A DNA stretch of 64,000 bases, taken from contig NZ_SNXS01000013.1 in NCBI RefSeq assembly GCF_004362525.1, positions 45,136-109,135 of the forward strand. Direction: 5' to 3'. The position numbers were made by a program, and so were the translations under genes. Shown here piece by piece: positions 18,401-26,649 of this stretch (position 1 is the first letter of the stretch; every line of letters starts with the position of its first letter). Origin of the DNA: Roseateles toxinivorans. GTDB taxonomy: Bacteria; Pseudomonadota; Gammaproteobacteria; Burkholderiales; Burkholderiaceae_C. The notes under the pieces were generated by a model, which was given only the letters and a program-made list of their open reading frames with translations, was not told the DNA's origin and ran no database searches.

Positions 18401-19492
18401 AGCAACCGCTTCGGCTTCACGGCCGCGAATGGCGAGCGGCACGAGCTGTATTTCACCGGTGAGGGCGCCACGGCACAGCTGACGATTGCTTCCGAGCCGC
18501 AATCGTTCGAATCCTTCCTCGACGATCAATCGGCGGGCGCCGATCCGGCCAAGCTGACCCGCATCGCCACCGCCCGCGCCACCCACCGCCGCCTGCTGGC
18601 CCTGCAGCGCACTGCCGCCCCGCCCAGCGCCACAGGCGCCGGCACGACGCCGGGCGAGGCCGACGCGACCGAGGTCGTGCGCCTGACCCATGAGCTGGCC
18701 GATATGGCGCGCGATCTGATGGGCGGCGACGCCGCCGGTGCCTCCACCGCACCGGCCTTCGACCCGCTGACCGGCGGCATGGGCAGCGGGGTCAGGGTGG
18801 CGCGGCTGACCGAGGTGCATCCGCCCGGTGACCAGCCCAGTGTCGCCGGCGGCCTGTGGGAGACCCTGAGCCGGCGCCGCAACGGCGGCACCACCTACTA
18901 CATCAAGGGCCATCTGCTGAACCACCATCTGGGCGGCACCGGCGCCTCCTGGGCCAATCTGACACCGCTGACCGGATCGACCAACACCACCATGTCCAGC
19001 CAGTTCGAGGAGAAGGCCAAGACCCGTGTGCATGACGAGCATGTGGCGCTGTGCTTCACCGTCACAACCACCTTCGGGCGGGGAGCCCGTGCCAGCGAAC
19101 AGGCCATGCTGCGCGCCACCGGCAACCCGGATGACGCGGTGATTGCCGACATCATTGCCGCCGAGCAGTTCGTTCCCCAGCAGGTCACAGCCACCGCCAC
19201 CGACATTGCCCCCGGCCGGCCGGGCACGCCGGTGCCACCGTTCAACCACACCAACGCAATAGTCGAGAGCCCCGACCAGTACGACCTGTCGGGTGCGCCG
19301 CGCAGCCCGGCCTACGTCAGCGACATGAGCGATGCCGAGCTGGCCAATCTGGCCGGCCGGCCGGTGCCACCGACGCCGGGCTTCCCGAACCGCCCCTATC
19401 GCAGTGTCGAGGCGCTGGAGGCGGGCACCGGCGGCAACTGGGCGGCGATGGTCGCCGCCTCGCCGTCGCGGCTGCGCTTGTTCAGACGATAG
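15470..19492 (+). CDS. eCIS-core (DUF4157) protein with C-terminal nuclease-like domain, candidate effector
   Basis: 1340 residues. Residues about 37-125 match the eCIS-core/DUF4157 domain: MPRFLQQAPAG, GVRVHADASAAASA, and a LLAHELTHVVQQ motif with H115, E116 and H119. That domain marks cargo or associated proteins of contractile injection systems. Residues about 200-1010 are a long run of amphipathic, Trp-rich helices (WDWVKAQ, WLFGHLREAG). The C-terminal 350 residues contain YYIKGHLLNHHLGG (GHL His at about 1148), then NLTPLTGSTN, the arrangement of DNA/RNA non-specific endonuclease-like toxin domains. The protein reads as a polymorphic toxin: packaging domain, middle region, nuclease tip. 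The nuclease call rests on the motif alone. Confidence 0.75.
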   Translation: MMRTQATRSRSGRPGPRRVARAPPRASTQASNTAAGMPRFLQQAPAGQPLPAAVQADMGRRFGEPLSGVRVHADASAAASARSVGAAAYAQGENLVFGAGTYDPHSQQGRGLLAHELTHVVQQRRAGTSLQRSGVADGGARGRKAADQAAEREASDNARRVHQNLPLTATQTPQLKVQGDWLDDAGDLASGAADLVSDAGGAVADAGGALVDAAGEAIGDVAMALVRRVAPQLVPIIEVGPVQWIRDKVSQAFDGVASVLNALDPSGTLALMMAVFTGLVARAGDILAALMSGDCQPLLDAVDQLKTFVTEVAGEAWDKLTEFLRPIGSFFSDLWSGYGAPAIEWLRNFAGDVWAGIEQFGADIWDWTEPIRSAVGDAWGWVKEQLFGPEDAGTGDSAGGILGWVTGKASEAWDWVKAQTRPVWEPISSVATQVAEMLPPPFLSNFGQQMTELSGQLDTTASDIGGGDAVADNRESLAEILPSVEQIIAGVRGVIIVGGAWISEKVGALGTMVADVMSQLRASSILSVLAGALSWLETAAQNLVSWAQEQVVGLFDLLLQGFDALSPFIQAAAGVVRRLIEVVGDLMLLPQLILSTVWEAIPCCLREPIKNFVLNQILGRIPVFGQFFTDPSLWPRVQRTAMRILRQVFVDGDLAGAAWSFFQAVLRVLGLPPELVVQVLAKAAQAIGDILTDPVGFLINLLGAVRAGFGLFFERIGTHLLNGVTGWLFGHLREAGITPPADFSVGSVLGFVLQVLGVTVENIFARLALRLDATVVARLRTMLSVATGVWRFISILATEGVAGLWTEIQSQLGNLWDSLLQGVIGWITDAVIGRATRWLMSLLDVTGIMPVINTLVAVYNAIESFVQYLREMLEIASKVLDGVLGIAHGQIDAAAGFLESALGDAMPVAIGFLANQFGLGRMSERIRELVETVQGTVNRALDWLIDRAISLGQALIAMARRGATAVRETVASIGAWWSNRFGFTAANGERHELYFTGEGATAQLTIASEPQSFESFLDDQSAGADPAKLTRIATARATHRRLLALQRTAAPPSATGAGTTPGEADATEVVRLTHELADMARDLMGGDAAGASTAPAFDPLTGGMGSGVRVARLTEVHPPGDQPSVAGGLWETLSRRRNGGTTYYIKGHLLNHHLGGTGASWANLTPLTGSTNTTMSSQFEEKAKTRVHDEHVALCFTVTTTFGRGARASEQAMLRATGNPDDAVIADIIAAEQFVPQQVTATATDIAPGRPGTPVPPFNHTNAIVESPDQYDLSGAPRSPAYVSDMSDAELANLAGRPVPPTPGFPNRPYRSVEALEAGTGGNWAAMVAASPSRLRLFRR

Positions 19493-19511
19493 ACAAACAA
19501 GGAGAATGACT

Positions 19512-19868
19512 GTGAGCACCGCCATACCCACCATGCCAGCCCTGGATCCCACCACCCGCGCCATCGCCGAGCCCTACACGTTTGCCCTCGTGCAATGGCC
19601 GGCCCTGCTGGGCCTGCTGGCGCTGGACGGGGCCGAGGGCGCGCTGCTGGGTCTGCGCGTGCTCCTCGGCCTGTGGCTGGCGCTGATGGTGCTGGCCAGC
19701 TACGGGCAAGGTCGCGGTTTCGGCTTCGGCAATGCGATGACCTTGGCCGGGGCCTGCGTCGCCGGGGCCTGGTGGAGCCAGGCCACGCCCTGGGTGTTCG
19801 GCTGGCTGGCGGCGGTGCTGATGCTGCTGCTGACGGCGCAGCGGCTGCGGCTGCGCGCCTCGCGATAG
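19512..19868 (+). CDS. Small integral membrane protein
   Basis: 118 residues. GTG 19512 has GGAG 7 bases upstream; the in-frame ATG at 19506 is only 1 base from it and so less likely. Three to four hydrophobic segments fill most of the chain (ALLGLLALDGAEGALLGL, LWLALMVLASY, an Ala-rich segment around WWSQATPWVFGWL, and LMLLLTA). Function unknown. It lies 19 bp after the eCIS-core gene on the same strand and could be co-transcribed. A role such as immunity or a membrane adaptor would be guesswork. Confidence 0.55.
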   Translation: MSTAIPTMPALDPTTRAIAEPYTFALVQWPALLGLLALDGAEGALLGLRVLLGLWLALMVLASYGQGRGFGFGNAMTLAGACVAGAWWSQATPWVFGWLAAVLMLLLTAQRLRLRASR

Positions 19869-19918
19869 GGGCCCGCCCGGGCTATCCACAGGGGAGCGGC
19901 TGAACCTACACTGCGCCC

Positions 19919-21601
19919 ATGCTGAGCCCTGCTGCGACGGCCGACACCACCGCCCGCCACGACACCCTGGTGCGCCATCTGCGCCAGGTCTTGCTATGGC
20001 CCTTGCGGCTGATGCCGCCCGAGCGGGCCGAGGGCGACCGGCGGCCGCCCTGGCAGCTGCTGCGCGATCTGGGCGGGCGCTCGCCCTGGCGCGAGATGGT
20101 GGACGAGTACACCGGTGACAGGGAGGGCTTCCACGAGCGCCACTACAACGAGTTCGTTTCCTTTCTGCCGGTGGTGCAGCGCTTTCTGTATGGCGACGGC
20201 CGTGCGCGCCGCGGCGAGCAGGAGGGCAGCTCGGGTTCGCCGATGCGGGTGTTCCGCCGGCATGACATCAGCGGCCTGCGCGTCGTGCCCCGGCCCGGTG
20301 ACGCGCCTGTGAGCTTGAGCGTCGTCCATCTGGACCTGTACTTCTTCTACGATGTCGATGTCGTGTTGCTGAATGTCGAGGTGGCCGCTGACAACCTGCC
20401 GCTGACCCAGGTGCAGGAACTGCTGTACCGCTTCGGTCGCGCCTATCCGGCCGGTTGGGACGCCCAGGGCCGGGCGCTGCACTGTCTTGAGAGCCTGGAG
20501 TGGCTGGGTGCCGACGGCCAGGTACTGGCCCGCTCGGACACCCAGCAGCGCGAGGCCTTTCTGGCCCATGTCTGCGAGCACCGCGCGCCTCGCGTGGCCA
20601 CCCACTGGGCCTATGTGCTGGAGCCTCTGGTCAGCCACCATTCCGACGAGGAGGGCCTGCTGCGCTACCGGCAGATCGAGTACTACCGGATGCCGATGAT
20701 GGCCTATCTGTCGCTGGACGATCCGCGCGCGCTCAAGCGCAGCGACTTCGTCCGCCTGGGTCTGGTCACCGCCGCCGCCGAGGACACCCAGCTTCCCTAT
20801 GGGGATCAGCACCTGGCCGACTTCGAGCAGCGGTATTGCTATGACCGCTTCTGGTCCGGCGCTGGCGCCGCACCCAACACCCGCTATCTGTGCAACGGCC
20901 ATGCCTTGGTGGTGGTGGGCGATGCCCGCTCCGAGTTCTTTGGCTGCCGCGACCGCGGCGTGCTGGCCCAGTTCCGCCATCAGCACTTCCTGCTGTTCCT
21001 GATCGCGCACTTCCAGAAGGCCGCGCTCTTGATGTTCTCGGACCGCCTGGTCGAGGCGCTGAAGGGCCTGGACATCAGCCGCCCGGCCAGCGTCAAGCGC
21101 TTCAAACGGACGATTCGCGACAGCTTCGAGGTCTTCTTGCGCTTCACCCACCGCTACTGGTTCCACGAAATCTCGGACCAGGCCCAGGTGCGGGCCCTGT
21201 TCCAGATGTGCGTCAAGCACCTGCATGTGGACGGGCTCTATGCCGAGGTCAAGGAGCGCATCGCCGACATGAACAGCTATCTTGATGCCGACAGCCTGCG
21301 CCGCCAGGCCAACACCGTGGTGCGGCTGACCGTGGTGACCATCTTCGGTCTGATCGGCACCGTCACCACCGGATTTCTGGGCATGAATTTGCTGGCCGAG
21401 GCCGATGCGCCGCTGTCGCGCCGGCTGGCCATCTTCGCCCTGGTGTTCGTCGTCACCACCGTGCTGACGGTCTACACGATGGCCAAGTCCAAGCGCCTGT
21501 CCGACTTCCTGGACGCGCTGTCGGAGGAGCGGCTCTCGGTCTGGTCCAAGTTCAAGGCGCTGGTGGCGGTGTGGCTGCCGGGGCGGGATGGCGGGGCTTG
21601 A
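19919..21601 (+). CDS. CorA-like divalent cation channel/transporter protein
   Basis: 560 residues. The last 110 carry two hydrophobic helices with the CorA signature GMN in GFLGMNLL between them, followed by a basic cytoplasmic tail (MAKSKRLSDFL). The N-terminal 440 residues are soluble and longer than in classical CorA (about 316 residues in total). They are charged and contain a DLYFFYDVDVVLLNVE strand segment. CorA-family members form pentameric Mg2+/Co2+ channels in the inner membrane. The short loop after GMN (AEADAPL) lacks the usual PE-rich sequence, so ion specificity is uncertain. Confidence 0.75.
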   Translation: MLSPAATADTTARHDTLVRHLRQVLLWPLRLMPPERAEGDRRPPWQLLRDLGGRSPWREMVDEYTGDREGFHERHYNEFVSFLPVVQRFLYGDGRARRGEQEGSSGSPMRVFRRHDISGLRVVPRPGDAPVSLSVVHLDLYFFYDVDVVLLNVEVAADNLPLTQVQELLYRFGRAYPAGWDAQGRALHCLESLEWLGADGQVLARSDTQQREAFLAHVCEHRAPRVATHWAYVLEPLVSHHSDEEGLLRYRQIEYYRMPMMAYLSLDDPRALKRSDFVRLGLVTAAAEDTQLPYGDQHLADFEQRYCYDRFWSGAGAAPNTRYLCNGHALVVVGDARSEFFGCRDRGVLAQFRHQHFLLFLIAHFQKAALLMFSDRLVEALKGLDISRPASVKRFKRTIRDSFEVFLRFTHRYWFHEISDQAQVRALFQMCVKHLHVDGLYAEVKERIADMNSYLDADSLRRQANTVVRLTVVTIFGLIGTVTTGFLGMNLLAEADAPLSRRLAIFALVFVVTTVLTVYTMAKSKRLSDFLDALSEERLSVWSKFKALVAVWLPGRDGGA

Positions 21602-21624
21602 AAATCTGTTTGTGAACTAATTTC

Positions 21625-21653
21625 TGTATTTGGTACGACTTTGTACCTATACT
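21625..21653 (+). promoter_or_regulatory. Candidate promoter with internal operator for the Xre/RES pair
   Basis: TGTATT (21625-21630), a 17-base spacer and TATACT (21648-21653) fit a sigma-70 promoter 40 bases upstream of the antitoxin ATG. The spacer contains the inverted repeat GGTAC-N6-GTACC (21632-21647). A repressor bound there would block RNA polymerase, as expected for antitoxin autoregulation. The motif is seen directly; its use is inferred. Confidence 0.6.
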
Positions 21654-21692
21654 GGGCTTCATCGCCGGTCGTCGTCCGGCCGTGGAGCCGCC

Positions 21693-22097
21693 ATGATCCA
21701 CCCCTCCGAGTCCCAGCCCGATATCTATTCGGCCCCCGCCGCCCAGGCCGCGCTGCGCACCTTCTTCAGTATCGCCAAGGCCTGGGGCCTGAGCAATGAG
21801 GAGCAGCAGCGCCTGCTGGGCTGCGGCCGCACCACCTACTACGACTGGAAAGCCGGGCGCATCAGGACCGGGCTGGACGCGGCGACGCTGGAGCGCCTGT
21901 CCCATCTGTTCGGCATCTATTCGGGTCTGCAGATCCTGCTGCCCATCCCCGAGCGCGCCAATGCCTGGGTGCGCAAGCCCAATACCGCGCCGCTGTTCGG
22001 TGGCCGCCCGGCGCTGGAGCGCATGCTGGCGGGCCAGGTGTCGGACCTGTTCGTGGTGCGCCAGTACCTGGATGCACAGCGGGGCGGCTGGGCTTGA
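21693..22097 (+). CDS. Xre/MbcA/ParS-type antitoxin of a RES toxin
   Basis: 134 residues from ATG 21693 with GGAG upstream. The N-terminal half is an Xre-like helix-turn-helix (LSNEEQQRLLGCGRTTYYDWKAG). The C-terminal half contains the DUF2384-type signature (NTAPLFGGRPALERMLAG...LFVVRQYLDA). This architecture is known for antitoxins that pair with RES-domain toxins: they block the toxin active site and repress their own promoter. The downstream toxin gene overlaps the stop codon. Confidence 0.88.
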   Translation: MIHPSESQPDIYSAPAAQAALRTFFSIAKAWGLSNEEQQRLLGCGRTTYYDWKAGRIRTGLDAATLERLSHLFGIYSGLQILLPIPERANAWVRKPNTAPLFGGRPALERMLAGQVSDLFVVRQYLDAQRGGWA

Positions 22098-22798
22098 GCG
22101 CGGCAACGGCGCTGCCGCAGGTCGAGCTGGACTGGGCGGACTCCTGCCGCCTGGTGCCCAGCCGCTTTCCACCGATCTCGCTGTTCGAGGCGGTGGCCGA
22201 CCCGGCCGATCTGGCCGCCGTGTTCGCCATCGAGTCGCTGGGCAATCCGCGCCTGCGCGACGAGATCGGCGAGCTCAGCCTGGTGCCGGCCGATCAGCGC
22301 GTCAGCGGCCCGGGTTGCAGCCCCATCATGGCCGCCTTCACCCACCTGAACCCGGAAGGCTCGCGCTTCAGCAATGGCAGCTACGGTGTGTACTACGCCG
22401 CCGCCGCGCTGGAGACGGCGGTGGCCGAGCTGAGTCACCACCGGGCGCGCTTTCTGGCCCGCACGGCCGAGCCGGCGATCGAGGTTGATTTGCGCTGCTA
22501 CCGGGTTCGCGTCAAGGCCTTGCTGCACGATCTGCGCGGCCAACACGGTATCCAGCACCAGGCGTTCTACGACCCCGACAGCTATGCAGCCTCGCAGCGC
22601 TTCGGCCTGGGCCTGCGCGAGGCGGGTGCGGCCGGCATTGCCTATGACAGCGTGCGCCATGCTGCCGGCCAGTGCGTGGCCCTGTTCACGCCGCGGGCCA
22701 CCATGCCGCCGGCGCGCCAGGCCGAGCAGGTGACGCTGCGCTGGAACGGCCAGCGCATCAGCGGCTGGTACCTGAAGTCGGACAGCCGGCTGCTGTGA
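22094..22798 (+). CDS. RES-domain toxin
   Basis: 234 residues from a TTG start that overlaps the antitoxin stop (TTGA). The chain carries RES-family features: FNGSYGVYYAAA-like (SNGSYGVYYAAAALETAVAE), the early Arg/Tyr-containing segment, and the late SVRHAAGQCVALFTP motif with the conserved Ser. RES toxins degrade NAD+ in the producing cell when freed from their antitoxin. The pair is transcribed from the promoter at 21625-21653. Confidence 0.85.
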   Translation: MSAATALPQVELDWADSCRLVPSRFPPISLFEAVADPADLAAVFAIESLGNPRLRDEIGELSLVPADQRVSGPGCSPIMAAFTHLNPEGSRFSNGSYGVYYAAAALETAVAELSHHRARFLARTAEPAIEVDLRCYRVRVKALLHDLRGQHGIQHQAFYDPDSYAASQRFGLGLREAGAAGIAYDSVRHAAGQCVALFTPRATMPPARQAEQVTLRWNGQRISGWYLKSDSRLL

Positions 22799-22910
22799 CG
22801 TCGGGCTGGGAGCACCGTTCAGTCCCGTGATTTGACGTTTCATCGCGCCGCTCTTGGCGGGCATCGGGGGGCCTCCCTAGCATCCGCCACCGATTTCCGA
22901 AAAGGCGAGC

Positions 22911-23372
22911 ATGAAACACCAATTGCAAGTGAATGGCCGCGCGCACCGCGTCGAGGCCGAGGCCGGCAAACCGCTGCTCTGGGTGCTGCGCGAAGACCTG
23001 GGCCTGACCGGCACCAAGTTCGGCTGCGGTGCGGCCCAGTGCGGCGCCTGCACCGTGCATGTCGAGGGTGCGGCCACGCGCAGCTGCGTGATGCCGGTGC
23101 AGGCGGTGGCTGGCAAGCGCATCACCACCATCGAGGGCCTGTCCAACGATCGCAGCCATGCGCTGCAGCAGGCCTGGATCAAGGACCAGGTGCCGCAATG
23201 CGGCTACTGCCAGTCCGGCATGTTGATGGCGGCGGCCGCCTTGCTGGCCGAGCACCCCAAACCCACCGACGCGCAGATCGATGCAGCGATCACCAATCTG
23301 TGCCGTTGCGGCACCTATCCGCGCGTGCGTGCGGCCATCCATGCCGCCGCGGCGATCGGGGTCAGGTCATGA
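22911..23372 (+). CDS. iorA: [2Fe-2S] subunit of a molybdenum hydroxylase (IorA-like)
   Basis: 153 residues. It has the plant-ferredoxin-type cluster motif [13 protein letters not shown] and the second cluster motif CGYCQSGM ... NLCRCG, the two-cluster layout of small subunits of isoquinoline 1-oxidoreductase, aldehyde and related dehydrogenases. It passes electrons from the molybdopterin subunit. There is no signal peptide, so it would be exported as a complex with its Tat-bearing partner. Its stop overlaps the start of the large subunit (ATGA). The substrate cannot be read from sequence. Confidence 0.88.
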   Translation: MKHQLQVNGRAHRVEAEAGKPLLWVLREDLGLTGTKFGCGAAQCGACTVHVEGAATRSCVMPVQAVAGKRITTIEGLSNDRSHALQQAWIKDQVPQCGYCQSGMLMAAAALLAEHPKPTDAQIDAAITNLCRCGTYPRVRAAIHAAAAIGVRS

Positions 23373-25573
23373 TGCGCCGCCGTGAATGGCTGAAGTCCAG
23401 CTTCGCGCTGGGTGCCTGGACCTTGGGTGGTGTGTTGCCCGTTGCGGCGCTGGCCCAAGGCGCCGCGCCGCCCGCCCCAGCCGCCGCGCCAGGATTTGCC
23501 GTCTGGTTGCGCTTTGCCCCGGACGGCCGCCTGACCGTGCTCAGCAACGTCGTCGAGATGGGGCAAGGCACCCACACCAGCGTGGCGCAGATCGCGGCCG
23601 AAGAGCTCGACCTGCCGCTGGCCGCCATCAGCGTGGCCCAGGCCCCGGTGGAGCCCGCCTTCGCCGGGGCCACGCTGGGCAACTACGCCAGCTTCGGCAG
23701 CCTGGGCCTGCCGCTGAGCTACCGCGAGCTGGCGCCGGTCTGCGCCGCAGCGCGCCACCTGCTGATGCAAGCGGCGGCGCAGCGCTGGGGCGTCGCGCCC
23801 GAGGCCTGCCGCACGGCCGAGGCACAGGTGGTCCACCCCGATGGGCTGCAACGCTTGCCCTATGCCCAGCTGCTGGCCGAGGCCGCCGGGCTGACGCCGC
23901 CCGCCGGCATCAAGCCCAAGCCCAGAGCCGAGTGGAAGGTGATGGGCCGGAGCACACCGCGCCGCGACCTGGCGGCCAAGGTCGATGGCTCGGCGGTTTT
24001 CGGCATCGACGTCAAACGCCCCGGCATGCTGATTGCGACCCTGCTGCATGCCCCCCGCTTCGGCGCCGAGCTGCTCAGCCTGGACGAGCGCCCGGCCAGG
24101 GCGATCAAGGGGGTGCGCCAGGTGGTCAGGCTGCCCGGCGTGATCAAGGGCGCGGCCAAGGGCACGGCGGCGATTGCCGTCGTCGCCGACAGCTACTGGA
24201 CGGCGCGCAAGGGCCTGCTGGCGCTCAAGCCCAGCTGGTCCGACGGGCCGCACGCCGGCACCGACTCCGAGGTGCTGCGCACCGAGCTGCTGGCCGCCGC
24301 CGCCCGCGGTCAGGGCCTGGACTTCGACAAGCGCGATGACCCGCTGATGGATCCACCAGCGGTGACTGCTGCGCTGGCCAGTGCCAGGCAGACCCTAGAC
24401 ATCAGCTACGACGTGCCCTATCTGGCCCATGCCACGATGGAGCCGATGAATGCGGTGGCCGAGGTGGGCAGGGACGGCGCCGCGCTGTGGCTGTCCACCC
24501 AGAGCGCGCAGGATACCCAGGCCGGCGTGGCCAAGGCACTGGGTTTGAAGCCGGCCCAGGTGACCGTGCATCCGCAGCTGATCGGCGGCGGCTTCGGACG
24601 GCGGCTGGAGCATGGCTTCGCCATCGAGGCGGCGCTGGTTGCCAAGGCCGTTGGCAAGCCGGTGCAGCTGATCTGGTCGCGCGAGACCGATATGCGGGCC
24701 GGCGGCTACCGACCGGCCGCGGCGGTGCGCGTGCGCCTGGCCCTCGGTGCCGATGGCCTGCCCACGGGCCTGCGCGTCGATGGTGCCAATCCCTCGCTGC
24801 TGGCCTATAGCGGCCTGACGAACGGCCCGCCGAATCCGGAGCTCGACTGGACCATGGGCATGGGCTGGACGCGACACGACTATGCCGTGCCGGCCCTGCA
24901 CCTGAACTGGACCAACGTCGATCCCGGCGTGCCCTGCGGCTACTGGCGCTCGGTGGGTGCCTCGCAGAATGTGTTCTTCTATGAGTGCAGCCTCGACCGC
25001 GCTGCGGCCTTGGCGGGCATCGACCCGCTGGACTACCGCCTGCGCCTGCTGGCCAAGAAGCCGCAGACGCAGCAACTGCTTCGGGCGCTGGCCGAGCGGG
25101 CCGGCTGGGGTCAGCCCTTGCCGGCCGGCAGCTACCGCGGGCTGGCGATGAGCGCCGGCAATGCCGCGCGCAGCGCGCACGTGGTGCAGCTCACCGTGCT
25201 GGGCGAGGGGCGCTTCAGGATCGACAAGATCTTCGCGGCTATCGATGTCGGCGTCGTCGTCAATCCGGACGCCGTGCAGGCGCAGATGATGGGCGGCACG
25301 CTGTTCGGCCTGTCGGCCGCGCTGAACGGTGAAGTCACCCTCAAGCAGGGCGCGGTGCAGCAGGGCAATTTCGACGGTTATCCGATTGTGACGCTGGCGC
25401 AGACCCCGCCACTGGACGTGCTGGTACTGGGTAATGGCAAGGGGATGCGCGGTGCCGGCGAGGAGGGGCCGGCGTCCATAGGCCCGGCCATCGCGAATGC
25501 GCTGTTCGCCGCCACCGGCAGGCCAGTCACGCGGCTGCCGTTGAGCCGGGCGGGCTGGCAGCTGGTGAGCTAA
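23369..25573 (+). CDS. iorB: Molybdopterin-binding subunit of a molybdenum hydroxylase (IorB-like), Tat-exported
   Basis: 734 residues from ATG 23369. The N-terminus [19 protein letters not shown] is a twin-arginine-type signal, so the enzyme is periplasmic. Molybdenum cofactor motifs follow: [23 protein letters not shown] and, near the end, [17 protein letters not shown] with the expected catalytic Glu. There is no FAD subunit and no cytochrome gene beside it. The partner iron-sulfur gene is directly upstream. Substrate could be an N-heterocycle or an aldehyde. The stop overlaps the convergent selD stop by two bases. Confidence 0.87.
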   Translation: MMRRREWLKSSFALGAWTLGGVLPVAALAQGAAPPAPAAAPGFAVWLRFAPDGRLTVLSNVVEMGQGTHTSVAQIAAEELDLPLAAISVAQAPVEPAFAGATLGNYASFGSLGLPLSYRELAPVCAAARHLLMQAAAQRWGVAPEACRTAEAQVVHPDGLQRLPYAQLLAEAAGLTPPAGIKPKPRAEWKVMGRSTPRRDLAAKVDGSAVFGIDVKRPGMLIATLLHAPRFGAELLSLDERPARAIKGVRQVVRLPGVIKGAAKGTAAIAVVADSYWTARKGLLALKPSWSDGPHAGTDSEVLRTELLAAAARGQGLDFDKRDDPLMDPPAVTAALASARQTLDISYDVPYLAHATMEPMNAVAEVGRDGAALWLSTQSAQDTQAGVAKALGLKPAQVTVHPQLIGGGFGRRLEHGFAIEAALVAKAVGKPVQLIWSRETDMRAGGYRPAAAVRVRLALGADGLPTGLRVDGANPSLLAYSGLTNGPPNPELDWTMGMGWTRHDYAVPALHLNWTNVDPGVPCGYWRSVGASQNVFFYECSLDRAAALAGIDPLDYRLRLLAKKPQTQQLLRALAERAGWGQPLPAGSYRGLAMSAGNAARSAHVVQLTVLGEGRFRIDKIFAAIDVGVVVNPDAVQAQMMGGTLFGLSAALNGEVTLKQGAVQQGNFDGYPIVTLAQTPPLDVLVLGNGKGMRGAGEEGPASIGPAIANALFAATGRPVTRLPLSRAGWQLVS

Positions 25574-26649
25574 ATGACCTGCAAGGGGCTTGCACCGGCT
25601 TCGGCGCTGATCACCCGGCCGATGCAGGTGGCAGCCGCGAAGCCGTGGGCACGGAAGATCGCCAGCACTGAGTCGACGGCCGCCGGCTCGCAGCTGACCA
25701 GCAGGCCGCCGCTGGTCTGCGGATCGGTCAGCAGCGCCTGGGCGGTGGCGGCAAAGCCGGCAGGCAGGGCGATGTCGGCGCCATAGCCGGCCCAGTTGCG
25801 GCCCGAGGCGCCGGTGATGAAGCCCTGCTCGGCCAGCGTCTGCACGCCATCCAGCAGCGGCACGGCGGCCCAGTCCAGTTGCACCCGGCAGCCGGCGCCA
25901 CGGGCCAGCTCCAGCGCATGGCCGGCCAGGCCGAAGCCGGTCACATCGGTCAGCGCATGGACCCCTGGCAGCTCGGCCAGTGCCGGGCCGGGGGTGTTCA
26001 GCTGGGTGGTGACGGCCAGCATCTGCGCGTAGCCGGCGGCGTCCAGCGTCTCCTTCTTCAGCGCCGCCGACAGCACGCCCACGCCCAGCGGTTTGCCCAG
26101 TATCAGCACATCGCCGGGCCGGGCATCGGCATTGCGCTTGACCCGCTTCGGGTGCACCAGGCCCAGCGCGACCAGACCGTAGATCGCCTCGACCGAATCG
26201 ATCGTGTGACCGCCGGCGATCGGGATACCGGCCGCGCGGCAGACCGAGGCCCCGCCCTCCAGCACCCGGCCGATGGTGCGTGTCGAAAGCACATTGATCG
26301 GCATGCCGACCAGCGCCAGCGCGAAGATCGGCCTACCACCCATCGCGTAGACATCGCTGATCGCATTGGTTGCGGCGATACGGCCGAAGTCGAACGGGTC
26401 ATCGACGATGGGCATGAAGAAGTCGGTGGTGGCGATCAGCGCCTGCTCGTCATTGAGCTGATAGACGGCGGCATCGTCGGCCGTCTCGATGCCGACCAGC
26501 AGCTCCTTCGGTATCGGCATGGCCGGCATGCTTCGCAGGATGTCGGTCAGCACACCGGGGGCGATCTTGCAGCCGCAACCGCCGCCATGGGACAGCGAGG
26601 TCAGGCGCGGCTCACCGGCGGGTTGTTGGTAGGGTTCGGTCGCAGTCAT
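25570..26649 (-). CDS. selD: Selenide, water dikinase (SelD / SenC)
   Basis: 359 residues; the start at 26649 overlaps the senB stop (ATGA), and upstream in-frame codons run into senB. The N-terminal HGGGCGCK motif supplies the catalytic Cys25 (equivalent to C17 of E. coli SelD) and Lys28. The Gly-rich AIR-synthase-type core follows (DDAAVY, GGHTIDS, LTDVTGFGLAGHA). It makes selenophosphate from selenide and ATP. Next to senA and senB it is the SenC-type member of the selenoneine pathway, although it could also feed selenocysteine or tRNA selenation. The catalytic residue is Cys, not selenocysteine. Confidence 0.93.
   Translation of the reverse strand: MTATEPYQQPAGEPRLTSLSHGGGCGCKIAPGVLTDILRSMPAMPIPKELLVGIETADDAAVYQLNDEQALIATTDFFMPIVDDPFDFGRIAATNAISDVYAMGGRPIFALALVGMPINVLSTRTIGRVLEGGASVCRAAGIPIAGGHTIDSVEAIYGLVALGLVHPKRVKRNADARPGDVLILGKPLGVGVLSAALKKETLDAAGYAQMLAVTTQLNTPGPALAELPGVHALTDVTGFGLAGHALELARGAGCRVQLDWAAVPLLDGVQTLAEQGFITGASGRNWAGYGADIALPAGFAATAQALLTDPQTSGGLLVSCEPAAVDSVLAIFRAHGFAAATCIGRVISAEAGASPLQVI

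Noticed and set aside
1..19492. Reading the left region as an ordinary prophage
   Set aside because: There is no integrase, terminase, capsid or lysis gene. The AAA+ ATPase and the DUF4157 protein are hallmarks of contractile injection systems.
17282..19564. 760-codon - strand frame opposite the eCIS-core gene
   Set aside because: Same shadow effect; no recognisable motif.
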